A DNA stretch of 64,000 bases from Halorhabdus amylolytica (GTDB taxonomy: Archaea; Halobacteriota; Halobacteria; Halobacteriales; Haloarculaceae), in the NCBI RefSeq assembly GCF_004944975.1, contig NZ_SPQG01000015.1, positions 1 to 64,000 of the forward strand, read 5' to 3'. This document shows positions 39,963-48,745 of this stretch, in pieces. The notes below the pieces were generated by a model. The model was not told the origin of the DNA and did no database searches. It saw only the letters and a list, made by a program, of their open reading frames with translations. Every line of letters starts with the position of its first letter. The stretch's first letter is position 1. A program made the position numbers and the translations under genes.

Positions 39963-42644
39963 TCAGTGTTCGGGCTCGTCGGGTGCCGAGCTCTCGGCAG
40001 TCGCTGCGAACACGTCCTCGTAATCGAGTCGGACCTCTCCTTCCACAGCTGGATCACTCACGTCGAAGGCCGCGAACTGTGGGGCCTCGCCACGCTCGGA
40101 CTCGTGGGTTCCCCACATCGGTTCGTCCGACCAGTCCCAGGCGCTGAACCGGTAGGATACCGGCGCGTCCTCGGGGTTCCAGACGACGATTCGATCCTCG
40201 CCGTCGTGATCGAGCAAGTCGACGCCGGCCCCGGTGATCGTCTCGGCCAGCGCACGGAGCTGGGCGTCGGTCAGCGGCCGGACGTAGTCTGCCAGCCACT
40301 CGATCCCGTCGGGCTCGAAGTCCTCGAGGATGGCTTCTTTGACAGTGACGTGGGTCTTGAACGACCACAGGAGATCCTCGACGTGCGTTTTCGTCCGATC
40401 ACGACGGTCGACCAGCGATTCGGCGTCCGTCTCGATGACGATCGTGACCGCCTCCTCGACTGCAACGGGGTCGAGATCGATGACGAGCGTCGCGTCCTTC
40501 GCGCGATAGGTCATCTCGTAGTCAGCCCCGCCCTCGATTTCGATGCTCGTCGGCTCGGTCACGCCGCGGAATTGGAGTTCGTACTCGCGCTTCTCGGGGA
40601 GTTGCGAACGGTCGCCTTCGGCCCCTTCGATCTCGAAGGTCAGCCGATCGCCGTCGAAGGTCTGGGCGAGTTCGGTGGTCGCGTAGGCACCGTCGCGGTG
40701 GGCCATCGTGGTCCCGTCGTCCTCGTAGAGTTCGAACCTGTTGTCGGCCCCGGGGAACGTGACGATCCGCATGCGCTCGGGGTTGGAAACGTCCCCGTTC
40801 GCATCGGCGTCCATCGGCACGATCCCACCGGCTTTCGCGTAGACCGGCAGGTCTTCGAGGTCGCCATAGCGGGCAAGCCACCGCCCACCCTCGTGGTACT
40901 CTCCGGAGCAGAAGTCGAACCACTCGCCCTCCGGCAGCCAGACCGAGCGACGTGCGAGGTTCGTCTCGTCGTCGCGCTCGCTCAGGTGTGGGGCGGCGAG
41001 AAGTTCGCTCCCGAAGTAGTACTGGTGGACGGTCTCGTAGGCCGCCTCGGCCTCGGGGTGGTGGTAGTACATCGGCCGGACCAGCGGGACGCTCTCGGTG
41101 TGATCTCGCCACGCCATCGTGTAGAGATAGGGGATCAACTCGTGGCGCAGCGTGAGCGCGTCTTCGAGCGTCGCGGAGATCGTATCGTCGAACGCCCAGG
41201 GCCGTTTCTCGACGAAGCGGTGTTTCGTCGTGTGGATCCGGTTGATCGGCGAGAAGACGCCGAACTGGGCCCAGCGGGCGTATAACTCGGCGAACTCCCG
41301 GGAGTCGCCTTCGCCACCCATGTGCCCGCCGATGTCGTGACTCCACCAGCCGTAGGCGACGTTCGCCGAGGTGGCCGTCAGGTGGGGCTGGAAGCGGAGA
41401 GACTCCCAGCTAATGTACGAATCCCCGGAGAAGCCGATCGGATAGCGATGGCCGCCCAGACCGGGCCACCGAGAGAAGATGAACGGACGTTTGCCGGTCC
41501 GCGTCCGGTCGAGGGCGTGGAGGTGATTCAGCGCCCACAGCGGATCCAACCCGTCCATTTCGGGCGATTCCTCCCACTGCTGCCAGTCGATCCACCAGAA
41601 GTCGATTCCGTCCTCGTCTTCCATCGGGTCGATCAGATGTTCGAAGTACCCACGAAGGAACTGTTGGTCACTCGCGTCGAACTCGATCGGTTCCTCATTT
41701 TCCGGGTTGCTCCCCATGAACGCCGCGAAGTCCTCGTACTGGGCCTCGTGAGGGTGGACGCCCTCGGCGGGATGGAGATTGAGCGTCGTCCGGACGTCGT
41801 TGTCGTGCAGCCACTCGATGAAGCCCTCCGGATCGGGGAAGTACTCGTCGTTCCACGTCCAGCCCGTCCAGCCGTCGTGGTAGTCGTTCTCGACGACGTG
41901 CCAGTCCATGTCGATCACGCAGACCGACAGCGGGATATCCCGTTCCTGGAACCCTTCGACCACGCCGCGGAGTTCCTCCTGAGTGTATTCCCAGTAGCGA
42001 CTCCACCAGTTCCCCAGGGCCCATCGCGGGATCATGGGCACATCGCCCGTGATCGCCCGGAAATCTTCGAGACGACGCTGGTAATCGTTCCCGTCGCCGA
42101 AGAAATACAGGTCCTCGTAGGCCTCCGGCGCGTCACGGGGCTGGACCCATTCGTCGTCGAACACCAGTCGCTCGGTGTCGTCGACGAGCGCCCAACCGTC
42201 CCGCGAGACCAGCCCATCCTCTAGGGGGGCGGCCCCGTCGACCTGGTCGACCGTCCGTAGCGCGCCGCCGAGGTTGCCGTCGTCTTCGTCGCCGTACGTC
42301 CAGACTGTGCCATCGGCGAGTTCCACCGAGAGTGTCTCGGCGGTAAACCCGTCGTCTGCGTGGTCGTATTCGAGAACCAATGCGTCAGTCTCGACGACCA
42401 GGCGGTCCTCGCCCCGGACAACCTCGAAATCCGGGACCGGCTGGTCGCGATACCACACGAGTTGGCTCGGGCGGTCCTCGAAGGCCCCCGTCGGGTCGTA
42501 CTCCAAACGGAGGGTCCGGGGCGTCAGAACCGTGATACGGACGTTCGGTCCGCGGACGATCGCCTCATCGGCGGCGACCGGATCGAAGTCGGGAACGTGT
42601 CTGTCTGCCAATCCGTCTTTTCGATTGCTGTCTGTCGATGTCAT
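39963..42644 (-). CDS. GH31 alpha-glucosidase/alpha-xylosidase family enzyme
   Basis: An 893-residue intracellular glycoside hydrolase (no signal peptide). An N-terminal beta-sandwich (about 30-190) precedes the barrel. The nucleophile motif is DFWWIDWQQW (Asp353) and the acid-base is FSGDSYISWE (Asp408). Other GH31 signatures are RWALGNWWSRYWEY and AYGWWSHDIGGHMGG. A C-terminal extension of about 200 residues follows the two distal beta domains and has no known motif. The ATG at 42644 lies 35 bp after the TrmB stop and is preferred to the overlapping GTG at 42683. Co-transcription with trmB implies control by its sugar. Alpha-glucoside or alpha-xyloside are the likely substrates. Confidence 0.92.
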   Translation of the reverse strand: MTSTDSNRKDGLADRHVPDFDPVAADEAIVRGPNVRITVLTPRTLRLEYDPTGAFEDRPSQLVWYRDQPVPDFEVVRGEDRLVVETDALVLEYDHADDGFTAETLSVELADGTVWTYGDEDDGNLGGALRTVDQVDGAAPLEDGLVSRDGWALVDDTERLVFDDEWVQPRDAPEAYEDLYFFGDGNDYQRRLEDFRAITGDVPMIPRWALGNWWSRYWEYTQEELRGVVEGFQERDIPLSVCVIDMDWHVVENDYHDGWTGWTWNDEYFPDPEGFIEWLHDNDVRTTLNLHPAEGVHPHEAQYEDFAAFMGSNPENEEPIEFDASDQQFLRGYFEHLIDPMEDEDGIDFWWIDWQQWEESPEMDGLDPLWALNHLHALDRTRTGKRPFIFSRWPGLGGHRYPIGFSGDSYISWESLRFQPHLTATSANVAYGWWSHDIGGHMGGEGDSREFAELYARWAQFGVFSPINRIHTTKHRFVEKRPWAFDDTISATLEDALTLRHELIPYLYTMAWRDHTESVPLVRPMYYHHPEAEAAYETVHQYYFGSELLAAPHLSERDDETNLARRSVWLPEGEWFDFCSGEYHEGGRWLARYGDLEDLPVYAKAGGIVPMDADANGDVSNPERMRIVTFPGADNRFELYEDDGTTMAHRDGAYATTELAQTFDGDRLTFEIEGAEGDRSQLPEKREYELQFRGVTEPTSIEIEGGADYEMTYRAKDATLVIDLDPVAVEEAVTIVIETDAESLVDRRDRTKTHVEDLLWSFKTHVTVKEAILEDFEPDGIEWLADYVRPLTDAQLRALAETITGAGVDLLDHDGEDRIVVWNPEDAPVSYRFSAWDWSDEPMWGTHESERGEAPQFAAFDVSDPAVEGEVRLDYEDVFAATAESSAPDEPEH

Positions 42645-42679
42645 GGTATTTGGTTCTGTTATGATTGCATCAAAGTGTC

Positions 42680-43732
42680 TCACCGCTCGGGCGAGAGCGT
42701 GATCGACTCGACCTCGTAGTCTTCGAGGAACGCGCCCGGGCCGCCGAGGCTGACCGATTTCTCCGCAGTATCGAGGACGATACTGTTCTGGAGGGGAAAC
42801 CGACCGGTCCTGGGTTCGAGGAACTGTTGGTTGACTTCCGTGACTGTCCCCGAGATGTGGTTGCCCTTATCGGTGTCGACCTCGGCGTGGAGCGTCGTTC
42901 CCTCCCGCTCGTGTAGCGTAGCCTGGAACGTCGCGTCCCTGAACCACTCGAACGTGCGGGGCAGTGGATCCGGATCCGTCTCGTAGAGGACCTCCGAGGA
43001 GGGCCAGTACGCGCCGATGAAGACGCTGAAGATCGAGCCTGCGAGGTTTTCCTCGGAAACGTCCACGACGTGTTCCTTGCCGTGTGGCCCGGTCACGACG
43101 GTCGAATCACCGATCATCGCGTCGGTGTCGTCAGTGGTGTACAGGAGCGGAAGCTGTTCGTCCCAGTATCGGACGGCATCGGCCAGGCCGGCGAACTCCT
43201 CGGGGACGGGATCCGACGAATCCACGAGCAACAGGAGCACGAACGCGTCACGTTCTTTGGCCTCTCGCAACACGGACTTGACCTCGGAGAAAACGTTGGC
43301 CGGAACGGCGAGGGCCACCTCGTGTTCGGCGGCGGCAATCGCCTCACGGAGATGTTTGATCGCCGTCTCCCGGGATCTGACGACCTGAATCTCCGGCGAT
43401 TCGGTCGTCGTTTCGTTGTACGTCTCCTCGAGTTCGGGCTGAATCGATTCGAGCCGTTCGGAGAGGTTCTCGATCGCTTCGGCGGGCGGGAGCGCCCGGA
43501 TCGTGGTCGGCGAGGCGTGCTCGTTGACCTGGACCAGTCCACGATCCTCGAGTCGTTCGGCGATGCCGTAGACCGCCCGCTGGGTGACGTCCGCCTCCTC
43601 GGAGATCGTACGGGTCGTCGTCGCGTCCTGGGCGAGGATCGCGAGATACGTGTCGATCTCCGTCTCGGAAAACCCGAAGACCGAAAGCTCCTCTCGGATA
43701 TCTGTCTCGTTTGGTGACGACGATTGGGTCAT
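42680..43732 (-). CDS. TrmB-family sugar-sensing transcriptional regulator
   Basis: A 350-residue TrmB protein. The N-terminal winged helix (about 10-85: GFSETEIDTYLAILAQDATT, VTQRAVYGIAERLEDRGLV) is followed by a coiled-coil linker and the PLD-like effector domain (EIQVVRSRETAIKHLREAIA), then the C-terminal beta sugar-binding domain ending DYEVESITLSPER. TrmB proteins repress or activate sugar transport and glycolytic genes depending on bound maltose, trehalose, glucose or others. It leads the GH31 gene. The likely wider targets are the importer and GH13 genes downstream. Confidence 0.93.
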   Translation of the reverse strand: MTQSSSPNETDIREELSVFGFSETEIDTYLAILAQDATTTRTISEEADVTQRAVYGIAERLEDRGLVQVNEHASPTTIRALPPAEAIENLSERLESIQPELEETYNETTTESPEIQVVRSRETAIKHLREAIAAAEHEVALAVPANVFSEVKSVLREAKERDAFVLLLLVDSSDPVPEEFAGLADAVRYWDEQLPLLYTTDDTDAMIGDSTVVTGPHGKEHVVDVSEENLAGSIFSVFIGAYWPSSEVLYETDPDPLPRTFEWFRDATFQATLHEREGTTLHAEVDTDKGNHISGTVTEVNQQFLEPRTGRFPLQNSIVLDTAEKSVSLGGPGAFLEDYEVESITLSPER

Positions 43733-43789
43733 TGTCTCACACTTGGAGGGACGCGTTGAATGTGTTTTCGTTCCGCTCGAGCGGCACGG

Positions 43790-44002
43790 TCACGAATGCC
43801 CGTTCTCGATGATCTCCTCGAAAGGATCCCAGTCGACGTAGATGAGAACGGCCGATCCCACCAGCATTGTCAGGAGCATGCCACCGCTGAGCACTGCGAT
43901 CACGAACGTCGGACTTCCGGGCTCGATCGTCGGTACAGAGAGTCCCAGAAAGACGAGCAAAACCACGCTCGCGACGAAAAACGCCCGTAAGACGTCAGTC
44001 AT
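43790..44002 (-). CDS. 70-residue two-helix membrane protein at the end of the Dpp-type operon
   Basis: The product begins MTDVLRAFFVASVVLLVFLG and has two membrane helices (about 5-22 and 32-55), then an acidic tail (DWDPFEEIIENGHS). It starts 9 bp after the preceding 43-residue gene and so is probably the last gene of the importer operon. No family is recognised. It could assist transporter assembly, which is inference from position. Confidence 0.7.
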   Translation of the reverse strand: MTDVLRAFFVASVVLLVFLGLSVPTIEPGSPTFVIAVLSGGMLLTMLVGSAVLIYVDWDPFEEIIENGHS

Positions 44003-44011
44003 TGCCGTTCG

Positions 44012-44143
44012 TCACGCTCCATGTGTCAGTGACAGCTTTCCGTCCCGATACGGTGTAGCTGTTTCGATGGGCTGACTGACGACGGGAGCCGTCGAGACTG
44101 CGCGGAAAGGCGACATTCCGTCCCGATCGACCCATTCTGTCAT
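44012..44143 (-). CDS. 43-residue protein overlapping the importer ATPase gene
   Basis: The frame starts MTEWVDRDGMSPFRAVSTAP and ends LSLTHGA. Its ATG shares one base with the stop of the fused ATPase gene (TGATG), the classical sign of translational coupling. The peptide is soluble and unlike any family I know. The next gene follows after 9 bp. Confidence 0.5.
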   Translation of the reverse strand: MTEWVDRDGMSPFRAVSTAPVVSQPIETATPYRDGKLSLTHGA

Positions 44144-46347
44144 CAGTCGTCGGCCTCGGCGACCATCGGTTGCTCCTCCGGTAGCGGCTTGCTGTCCCAG
44201 TAGGCGTGATCCTCCTCGGTTCGATGACAGGCCGCCGCCCGGACCTGGGGTGTGGATTCGTCGTTCCCGAGATCCGGCGCCGCCCGAGTACACACCTCAC
44301 GCGCCTCGGGACAGCGCGTGTGGAACCGACAGCCAGCGGGCGGATCAACCGGGTCGGGAATGTCGATCGAGCGCACCGGCGGCTCCTCTATCTCCTGGGC
44401 GCTCGGGTCGAGATCGGCGGTCGCCCAGCGCAAGACCTTGGTGTAGGGGTGTTGAGGATTCCCAAGGACCTCCTCGGGCGGGCCGATCTCGACGATCTCG
44501 CCGAGATACATGATGCCGATCCGGCCGTCGGCCTTCTCGGCCAGATAGCGGGCGTTCGAAAGCGTATGGGAGATGAACACGAAGGATGTGTTGAACTCCT
44601 GTTGGAGTTCCAGCAGCAGGTCCATCGTCTCGACGCGTAGTGAGACGTCAAGCGCCGAGACCGCCTCGTCGGCCAGGATGACGTCCGGGTTCATCAACAG
44701 TGCCCGGACGAGCGCCACGCGTTGCTGTTCGCCACCAGAAAGCTGGTGTGGAAACCGGTGAGCGTAATCCTGTGGCGGCTGCATTCCGACCCGATCGAGC
44801 AAGCCGAAGATGCGTGCACGGCGGTCCTCGATCGACATGTCGGGTTCCCACTTCTTGAGCGGAGCTTCGAGGCTCGTCAGGACTTTCTTGTTCGGGTTCA
44901 GTGCCGCACCCGGATCCTGGTGGATGATCTGCAGTGCTCGCCGGATCTCGCTGTGTGGGATGTCGAGGTCGCCACGGCCGTCTTTGGCGTCCCAGACGTC
45001 TTGCCCGCGATAGGAGACCGAACCGTGGGTGGGTCGCTGGACGCCGATGACGGTCTTGCCAAGCGTCGTCTTGCCACACCCGGACTCGCCGACGAGCGCG
45101 ACGACGTCGTTCTCCCGGATGTCCAGGGAGACATCGTCGACCGCCCGGACCGGCTGGGACTCGCCGAACATCGAACTGACCAACCCCTCGTTCTGGTCGA
45201 AGTGGACCGACACGTCCTCTAAGGACATCACGACGTCCTCGTCGGATGCAAACGACCAGCCGTCGGAGTCCGGCCCTTCCTCGCCCGCCATCTCGGCCAG
45301 GGCCGTCTCCGTCACGTCGAAGGGGACGGCCTCAGCGGCCTCGTCGTGGTGGAAACACGCCGAGCGCTGGTCCTCGGCGACTTCGAACCACGGTGGGTCG
45401 TCCGTGTGACACTCCTCGGTCGACAGCGGGCACCGCGGCGCGTAGTGACACCCCTGAGGGACGTGGGCCGGGTTCGGTGCGGTACCGCCGATCGGCTGCA
45501 TCGTTTCTAGTGGGGCATCCAGGTTCGGAACAGCGCGCAACAACGCCCGGGTGTAGGGATGCTCGGAGTTCCGAACCAGCTGTTCGCTAGGGCCGACTTC
45601 GACCAGTTCGAAGGCATAGAGGATCGCCAGCCGGTCGGCCATCCCGGCCACCAGCGGGAGGTCGTGGGTGATGAACAGCAGGGTGAGGTCGTACTTCTCC
45701 TTGAGATCCTCCAGCAGGCTCAAGATCGAGCGCTGCATCAACAGGTCCAGCGCCCCAGTCGGCTCGTCCATGAGCAGGACCTTCGGTTCCAGGACGAGGC
45801 TGAGAGCGATCAGCGCCCGCTGGCTCATCCCGCCGGAGAGTTCGTGAGAATACGATTCAAGTACCCGATCGGGTTCCAGATACAGATCAGAGAGAAGTTG
45901 TCGGGCTCGTTCCATCCCTTCCTCGACGTCGTACCCGTGGGCCTCCAGCGTTTCCTCGAAGTGCCCGCCGATCGTCAACGTCGGGTTGAACGACGACAGC
46001 GCACCCTGGAAGACCATCGAAATTTCCTCCCAACGTAGCGAGCGAAGTTCCTCGTCTGAGAGTTCCAGGACGTGGATCGGATCGGCGTCGGGTTCCGGGT
46101 GATAGCGGATCTCGCCGGTGGTGATCCCAGGCTGCTGGACGGCGTCCATCATGCTGTTTGCGAGCATCGACTTGCCCGACCCCGACTCGCCGACGACACC
46201 CAGGACCTCCTCCCGTCGGAGGTCGACGTCCACGTCGTCTAGGACCATCGCGTCCTGGTTTTCGAGATCGTACGTGACGTTGACGTTGCGCGCTTCGATA
46301 ATCGGGTCGTTCGATCCGGCCGGCATCGAGATCGTATCCTGACTCAT
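44143..46347 (-). CDS. Fused DppD-DppF ATPase of a peptide/oligosaccharide-type ABC importer
   Basis: A single 734-residue protein with both ATPase modules that are usually separate subunits. Module 1 (about 14-330) has Walker A GESGSGKS, signature LSGGMSQRALIA and Walker B LLMDEPTGALD. Module 2 (about 380-734) has GESGCGKTT, LSGGEQQRVALVRA and LADEAVSALD. Each ends in the Cys-rich oligopeptide-transporter tail (CHYAPRCPLSTEEC; CRFHTRCPEAREVC) that may hold an Fe-S cluster. In module 2 the usual DEP of Walker B is DEA. The ATG at 46347 lies one base after the DppC stop codon. Confidence 0.93.
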   Translation of the reverse strand: MSQDTISMPAGSNDPIIEARNVNVTYDLENQDAMVLDDVDVDLRREEVLGVVGESGSGKSMLANSMMDAVQQPGITTGEIRYHPEPDADPIHVLELSDEELRSLRWEEISMVFQGALSSFNPTLTIGGHFEETLEAHGYDVEEGMERARQLLSDLYLEPDRVLESYSHELSGGMSQRALIALSLVLEPKVLLMDEPTGALDLLMQRSILSLLEDLKEKYDLTLLFITHDLPLVAGMADRLAILYAFELVEVGPSEQLVRNSEHPYTRALLRAVPNLDAPLETMQPIGGTAPNPAHVPQGCHYAPRCPLSTEECHTDDPPWFEVAEDQRSACFHHDEAAEAVPFDVTETALAEMAGEEGPDSDGWSFASDEDVVMSLEDVSVHFDQNEGLVSSMFGESQPVRAVDDVSLDIRENDVVALVGESGCGKTTLGKTVIGVQRPTHGSVSYRGQDVWDAKDGRGDLDIPHSEIRRALQIIHQDPGAALNPNKKVLTSLEAPLKKWEPDMSIEDRRARIFGLLDRVGMQPPQDYAHRFPHQLSGGEQQRVALVRALLMNPDVILADEAVSALDVSLRVETMDLLLELQQEFNTSFVFISHTLSNARYLAEKADGRIGIMYLGEIVEIGPPEEVLGNPQHPYTKVLRWATADLDPSAQEIEEPPVRSIDIPDPVDPPAGCRFHTRCPEAREVCTRAAPDLGNDESTPQVRAAACHRTEEDHAYWDSKPLPEEQPMVAEADD

Positions 46348-46348
46348 G

Positions 46349-47581
46349 TTAGATTCCTCCCGTTGTTGTACCACCGGCGTTCTTCTCCATCGCGTCCGTC
46401 GTCGAGGTGCCGTCACCCGGATCGCCGTCGCCGCCTTCTCCTTCTCCCTCGATCGTCTCGGCGTGGCGGGCGCGGACGCGTGGGTTGAAGATGCGGTCGG
46501 CTCCCTGGGCGAGTAGCGTGAGACCGAACGCGAGAGCGATGACGGTGAACATCGGCACCAGCAGCCAGTGGATGGCGAGCAACGAGGAAGTCGCCCCGGC
46601 ACGGTGAACGGCGGCGTCCATCATGACGCCCCAATTTGTGCTCGTGTAGGGCAACACGCCCAGGAAGTACAGTCCGACCGAGCCGAAGATGACCATCCGA
46701 GCCTGCTGGACGAAATTCATCGTGATGTACGGCATCAGGTTGGGAACGATGTCCCCGAGAACGATCTTCGGCGTGGAGATCCCCATGATCCGGGAGGCCT
46801 CGACGTACTCCGACTCCCGGAGAGTCAGTACCTGCGAGCGGATCGCCCTGGCCAGTCCAGCCCAGGCGTTGATCGTGATGAGAATCCCGATGACGATGGG
46901 ATGGCCCTCTATCTGGAGGACCGAGGCAAGGACGATCGTCAGCGGGAGCCCCGGGATCGTCATCGCCATGTCGTTGATCGTCATCGCGATGCTGTCGAAG
47001 CGGCCGCCTTTGTACCCGCTGGTGGTCCCGATCGCAGTACCGAGAACGACCGAGAACACGGCACCAGAGGCAAGCATTAGCAGCATCGCTGGCGTCGCGT
47101 GGACCGTCTGTGAGAGGAGGTCCACGCCCGAGGCGGTCGTCCCGAACGGATGTTCGAGCGACCTGAACGCGCCGAGTAGGCGCCTCCCCTGGTTTGGACT
47201 GGGAGCGGCGACGACGTGGGGACCGACGATCCCCATCAGCAGGTAGAAGCTGACGACGAGCAGGCCCGTACGGGCGCGCCAGTCGCTCCAGACGATCCGG
47301 GCCGGCGCGAGCAGTTTCTCCTCGAGCCACTGCCGTCGCCGTTCGCCCTTGCTCATCGTGAACTCGGCCGTCTGCTCGAACTGCGAGACTGCCTCGCCGC
47401 CATCGGTCACAGCCTGTCCGTGACGATCGTGGCCGGTAATCGCCGAACGCTTTCTGGCGTCGGCCGGGCGAACATCCGCACCGCCGACGGCGTCGACGAG
47501 CGGATCCTTGACCGCTCCGTCCGAGCCGGCGTCCTCGGCGTCTACAGACGCCCTGTCATCAGTAGGATTCACGCGAACCAC
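46349..47581 (-). CDS. DppC-type ABC importer permease
   Basis: A 410-residue permease of the peptide/nickel/oligosaccharide class. About 90 acidic N-terminal residues precede six membrane helices. The EAA coupling loop reads EYVEASRIMGISTPKIVLGDIVPNL in overlapping segments (about 255-280). The C-terminal tail is long and Gly/Asp-rich. The GTG at 47581 overlaps the end of dppB by 23 bp. A GTG at 47572 is an alternative start. Second permease of the importer. Confidence 0.9.
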   Translation of the reverse strand: MVRVNPTDDRASVDAEDAGSDGAVKDPLVDAVGGADVRPADARKRSAITGHDRHGQAVTDGGEAVSQFEQTAEFTMSKGERRRQWLEEKLLAPARIVWSDWRARTGLLVVSFYLLMGIVGPHVVAAPSPNQGRRLLGAFRSLEHPFGTTASGVDLLSQTVHATPAMLLMLASGAVFSVVLGTAIGTTSGYKGGRFDSIAMTINDMAMTIPGLPLTIVLASVLQIEGHPIVIGILITINAWAGLARAIRSQVLTLRESEYVEASRIMGISTPKIVLGDIVPNLMPYITMNFVQQARMVIFGSVGLYFLGVLPYTSTNWGVMMDAAVHRAGATSSLLAIHWLLVPMFTVIALAFGLTLLAQGADRIFNPRVRARHAETIEGEGEGGDGDPGDGTSTTDAMEKNAGGTTTGGI

Positions 47582-48569
47582 CTCCTCTGGCCCGCGGGTC
47601 GATCCAGCCGTAGGTCAGATCGGCGATGGTGATCCCGATGACCATGGCGACTGTTATGAGAATGAACGCGCCCATCATCAGCGGATAATCCCGGGAGTTG
47701 ATCGACTGGATCATGTAGAAGCCGACCCCGGGATAGGCGAAGATGTTCTCGATGATGATCGCCCCGCCGAAGGCAGTCCCGATGGCGATCATCAGACCGG
47801 TGTACATCGGCAGGATGGCGTTGCGCGCGACGTATCGGATCGCGATCCGGCGGGTGGAGAGGCCCCGGAGGCGAGCCACACGGAGGAAGTCCTCGCCGAG
47901 GATCCGGATGGAGTTGCCACGCATGTTCAGTGCCCAGCCGCCGAAGGCGACGATCGCCATCGAAAGGATCGGCAAGGCGCCGTGATGAAGGACGCTCAAG
48001 AGGAACGGAAGGTTGAATCCCACGGTGAGCTCCGACGCGTATCGCCCGCCGGTCGGGAACAGTTCGAGCTGGTAACCCAGGAACGTCAGCCCCAGCAGGG
48101 CAACGACGTAGTTAGGCGTCGAGTTCAGGAACAGACCGACGCCGGTCGCACCCACGTCGAAGCGCGATCCTTCCTTGTACGCCATGAACGCGCCCAGCGA
48201 GATCCCGACGAGGAACCCGAGGAACAGGGCCGTTCCCGTGAGGAAGACCGTCCACGGGATAGCCGGCCCGATGATCTCCGCGACGGGATCGCCGAACCAG
48301 ACGGACTGACCGAAGTCACCCTGCAGGAGACCGGTCATGTAGTCGACGTACTGGACGTAAATCGGTTCGTCGGTCGTGATCCCCGTCTGGGCCTCGATCC
48401 GCATATTGATTGCCTCCTGGGAGAGGTCGCTGCCACCCTGTTCGATTATTTTGGCGCGCAGGTAGTCCATGGGGCCCCCCGGAAGGAGTCTGATCAAGGC
48501 GAAACTGAACGACACCACGACGAGCACCGTGAGGACGGCTTGGCCGAGGCGTTTGAGTACGTAATTCAT
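47559..48569 (-). CDS. DppB-type ABC importer permease
   Basis: A 336-residue permease with the family start MNYVLKRLGQAVLTVLVVVS, a periplasmic-side loop (about 30-100) and six membrane helices. The EAA loop is EDFLRVARLRGLSTRRIAIR (about 218-237). GDFGQSVWFGDPV is the conserved loop motif of DppB/OppB. The ATG at 48569 is chosen by the conserved N-terminus. It lies between the binding-protein gene and dppC. Confidence 0.93.
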   Translation of the reverse strand: MNYVLKRLGQAVLTVLVVVSFSFALIRLLPGGPMDYLRAKIIEQGGSDLSQEAINMRIEAQTGITTDEPIYVQYVDYMTGLLQGDFGQSVWFGDPVAEIIGPAIPWTVFLTGTALFLGFLVGISLGAFMAYKEGSRFDVGATGVGLFLNSTPNYVVALLGLTFLGYQLELFPTGGRYASELTVGFNLPFLLSVLHHGALPILSMAIVAFGGWALNMRGNSIRILGEDFLRVARLRGLSTRRIAIRYVARNAILPMYTGLMIAIGTAFGGAIIIENIFAYPGVGFYMIQSINSRDYPLMMGAFILITVAMVIGITIADLTYGWIDPRARGGGSRESY

Positions 48570-48745
48570 GGGTAATCGGTGACGTAATTGGTGGACGAGG
48601 TTGGTGGTGATGATCGATGTATCGTGGACGTGGTTTTGCACGTGGGTGACTGGTGGTCGAGCACTGAGCGACCACGGGGGACGCCGGGTGGTGGACGATG
48701 GTAGCCGAACGGTGGACGTCCGCCCTCAGTGGTCGCCGGTCGCGA

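Noticed and set aside
39966-41285. 439-codon plus-strand open frame across the GH31 gene
   Set aside because: Antisense shadow of the GH31 gene; no start signal or motif.
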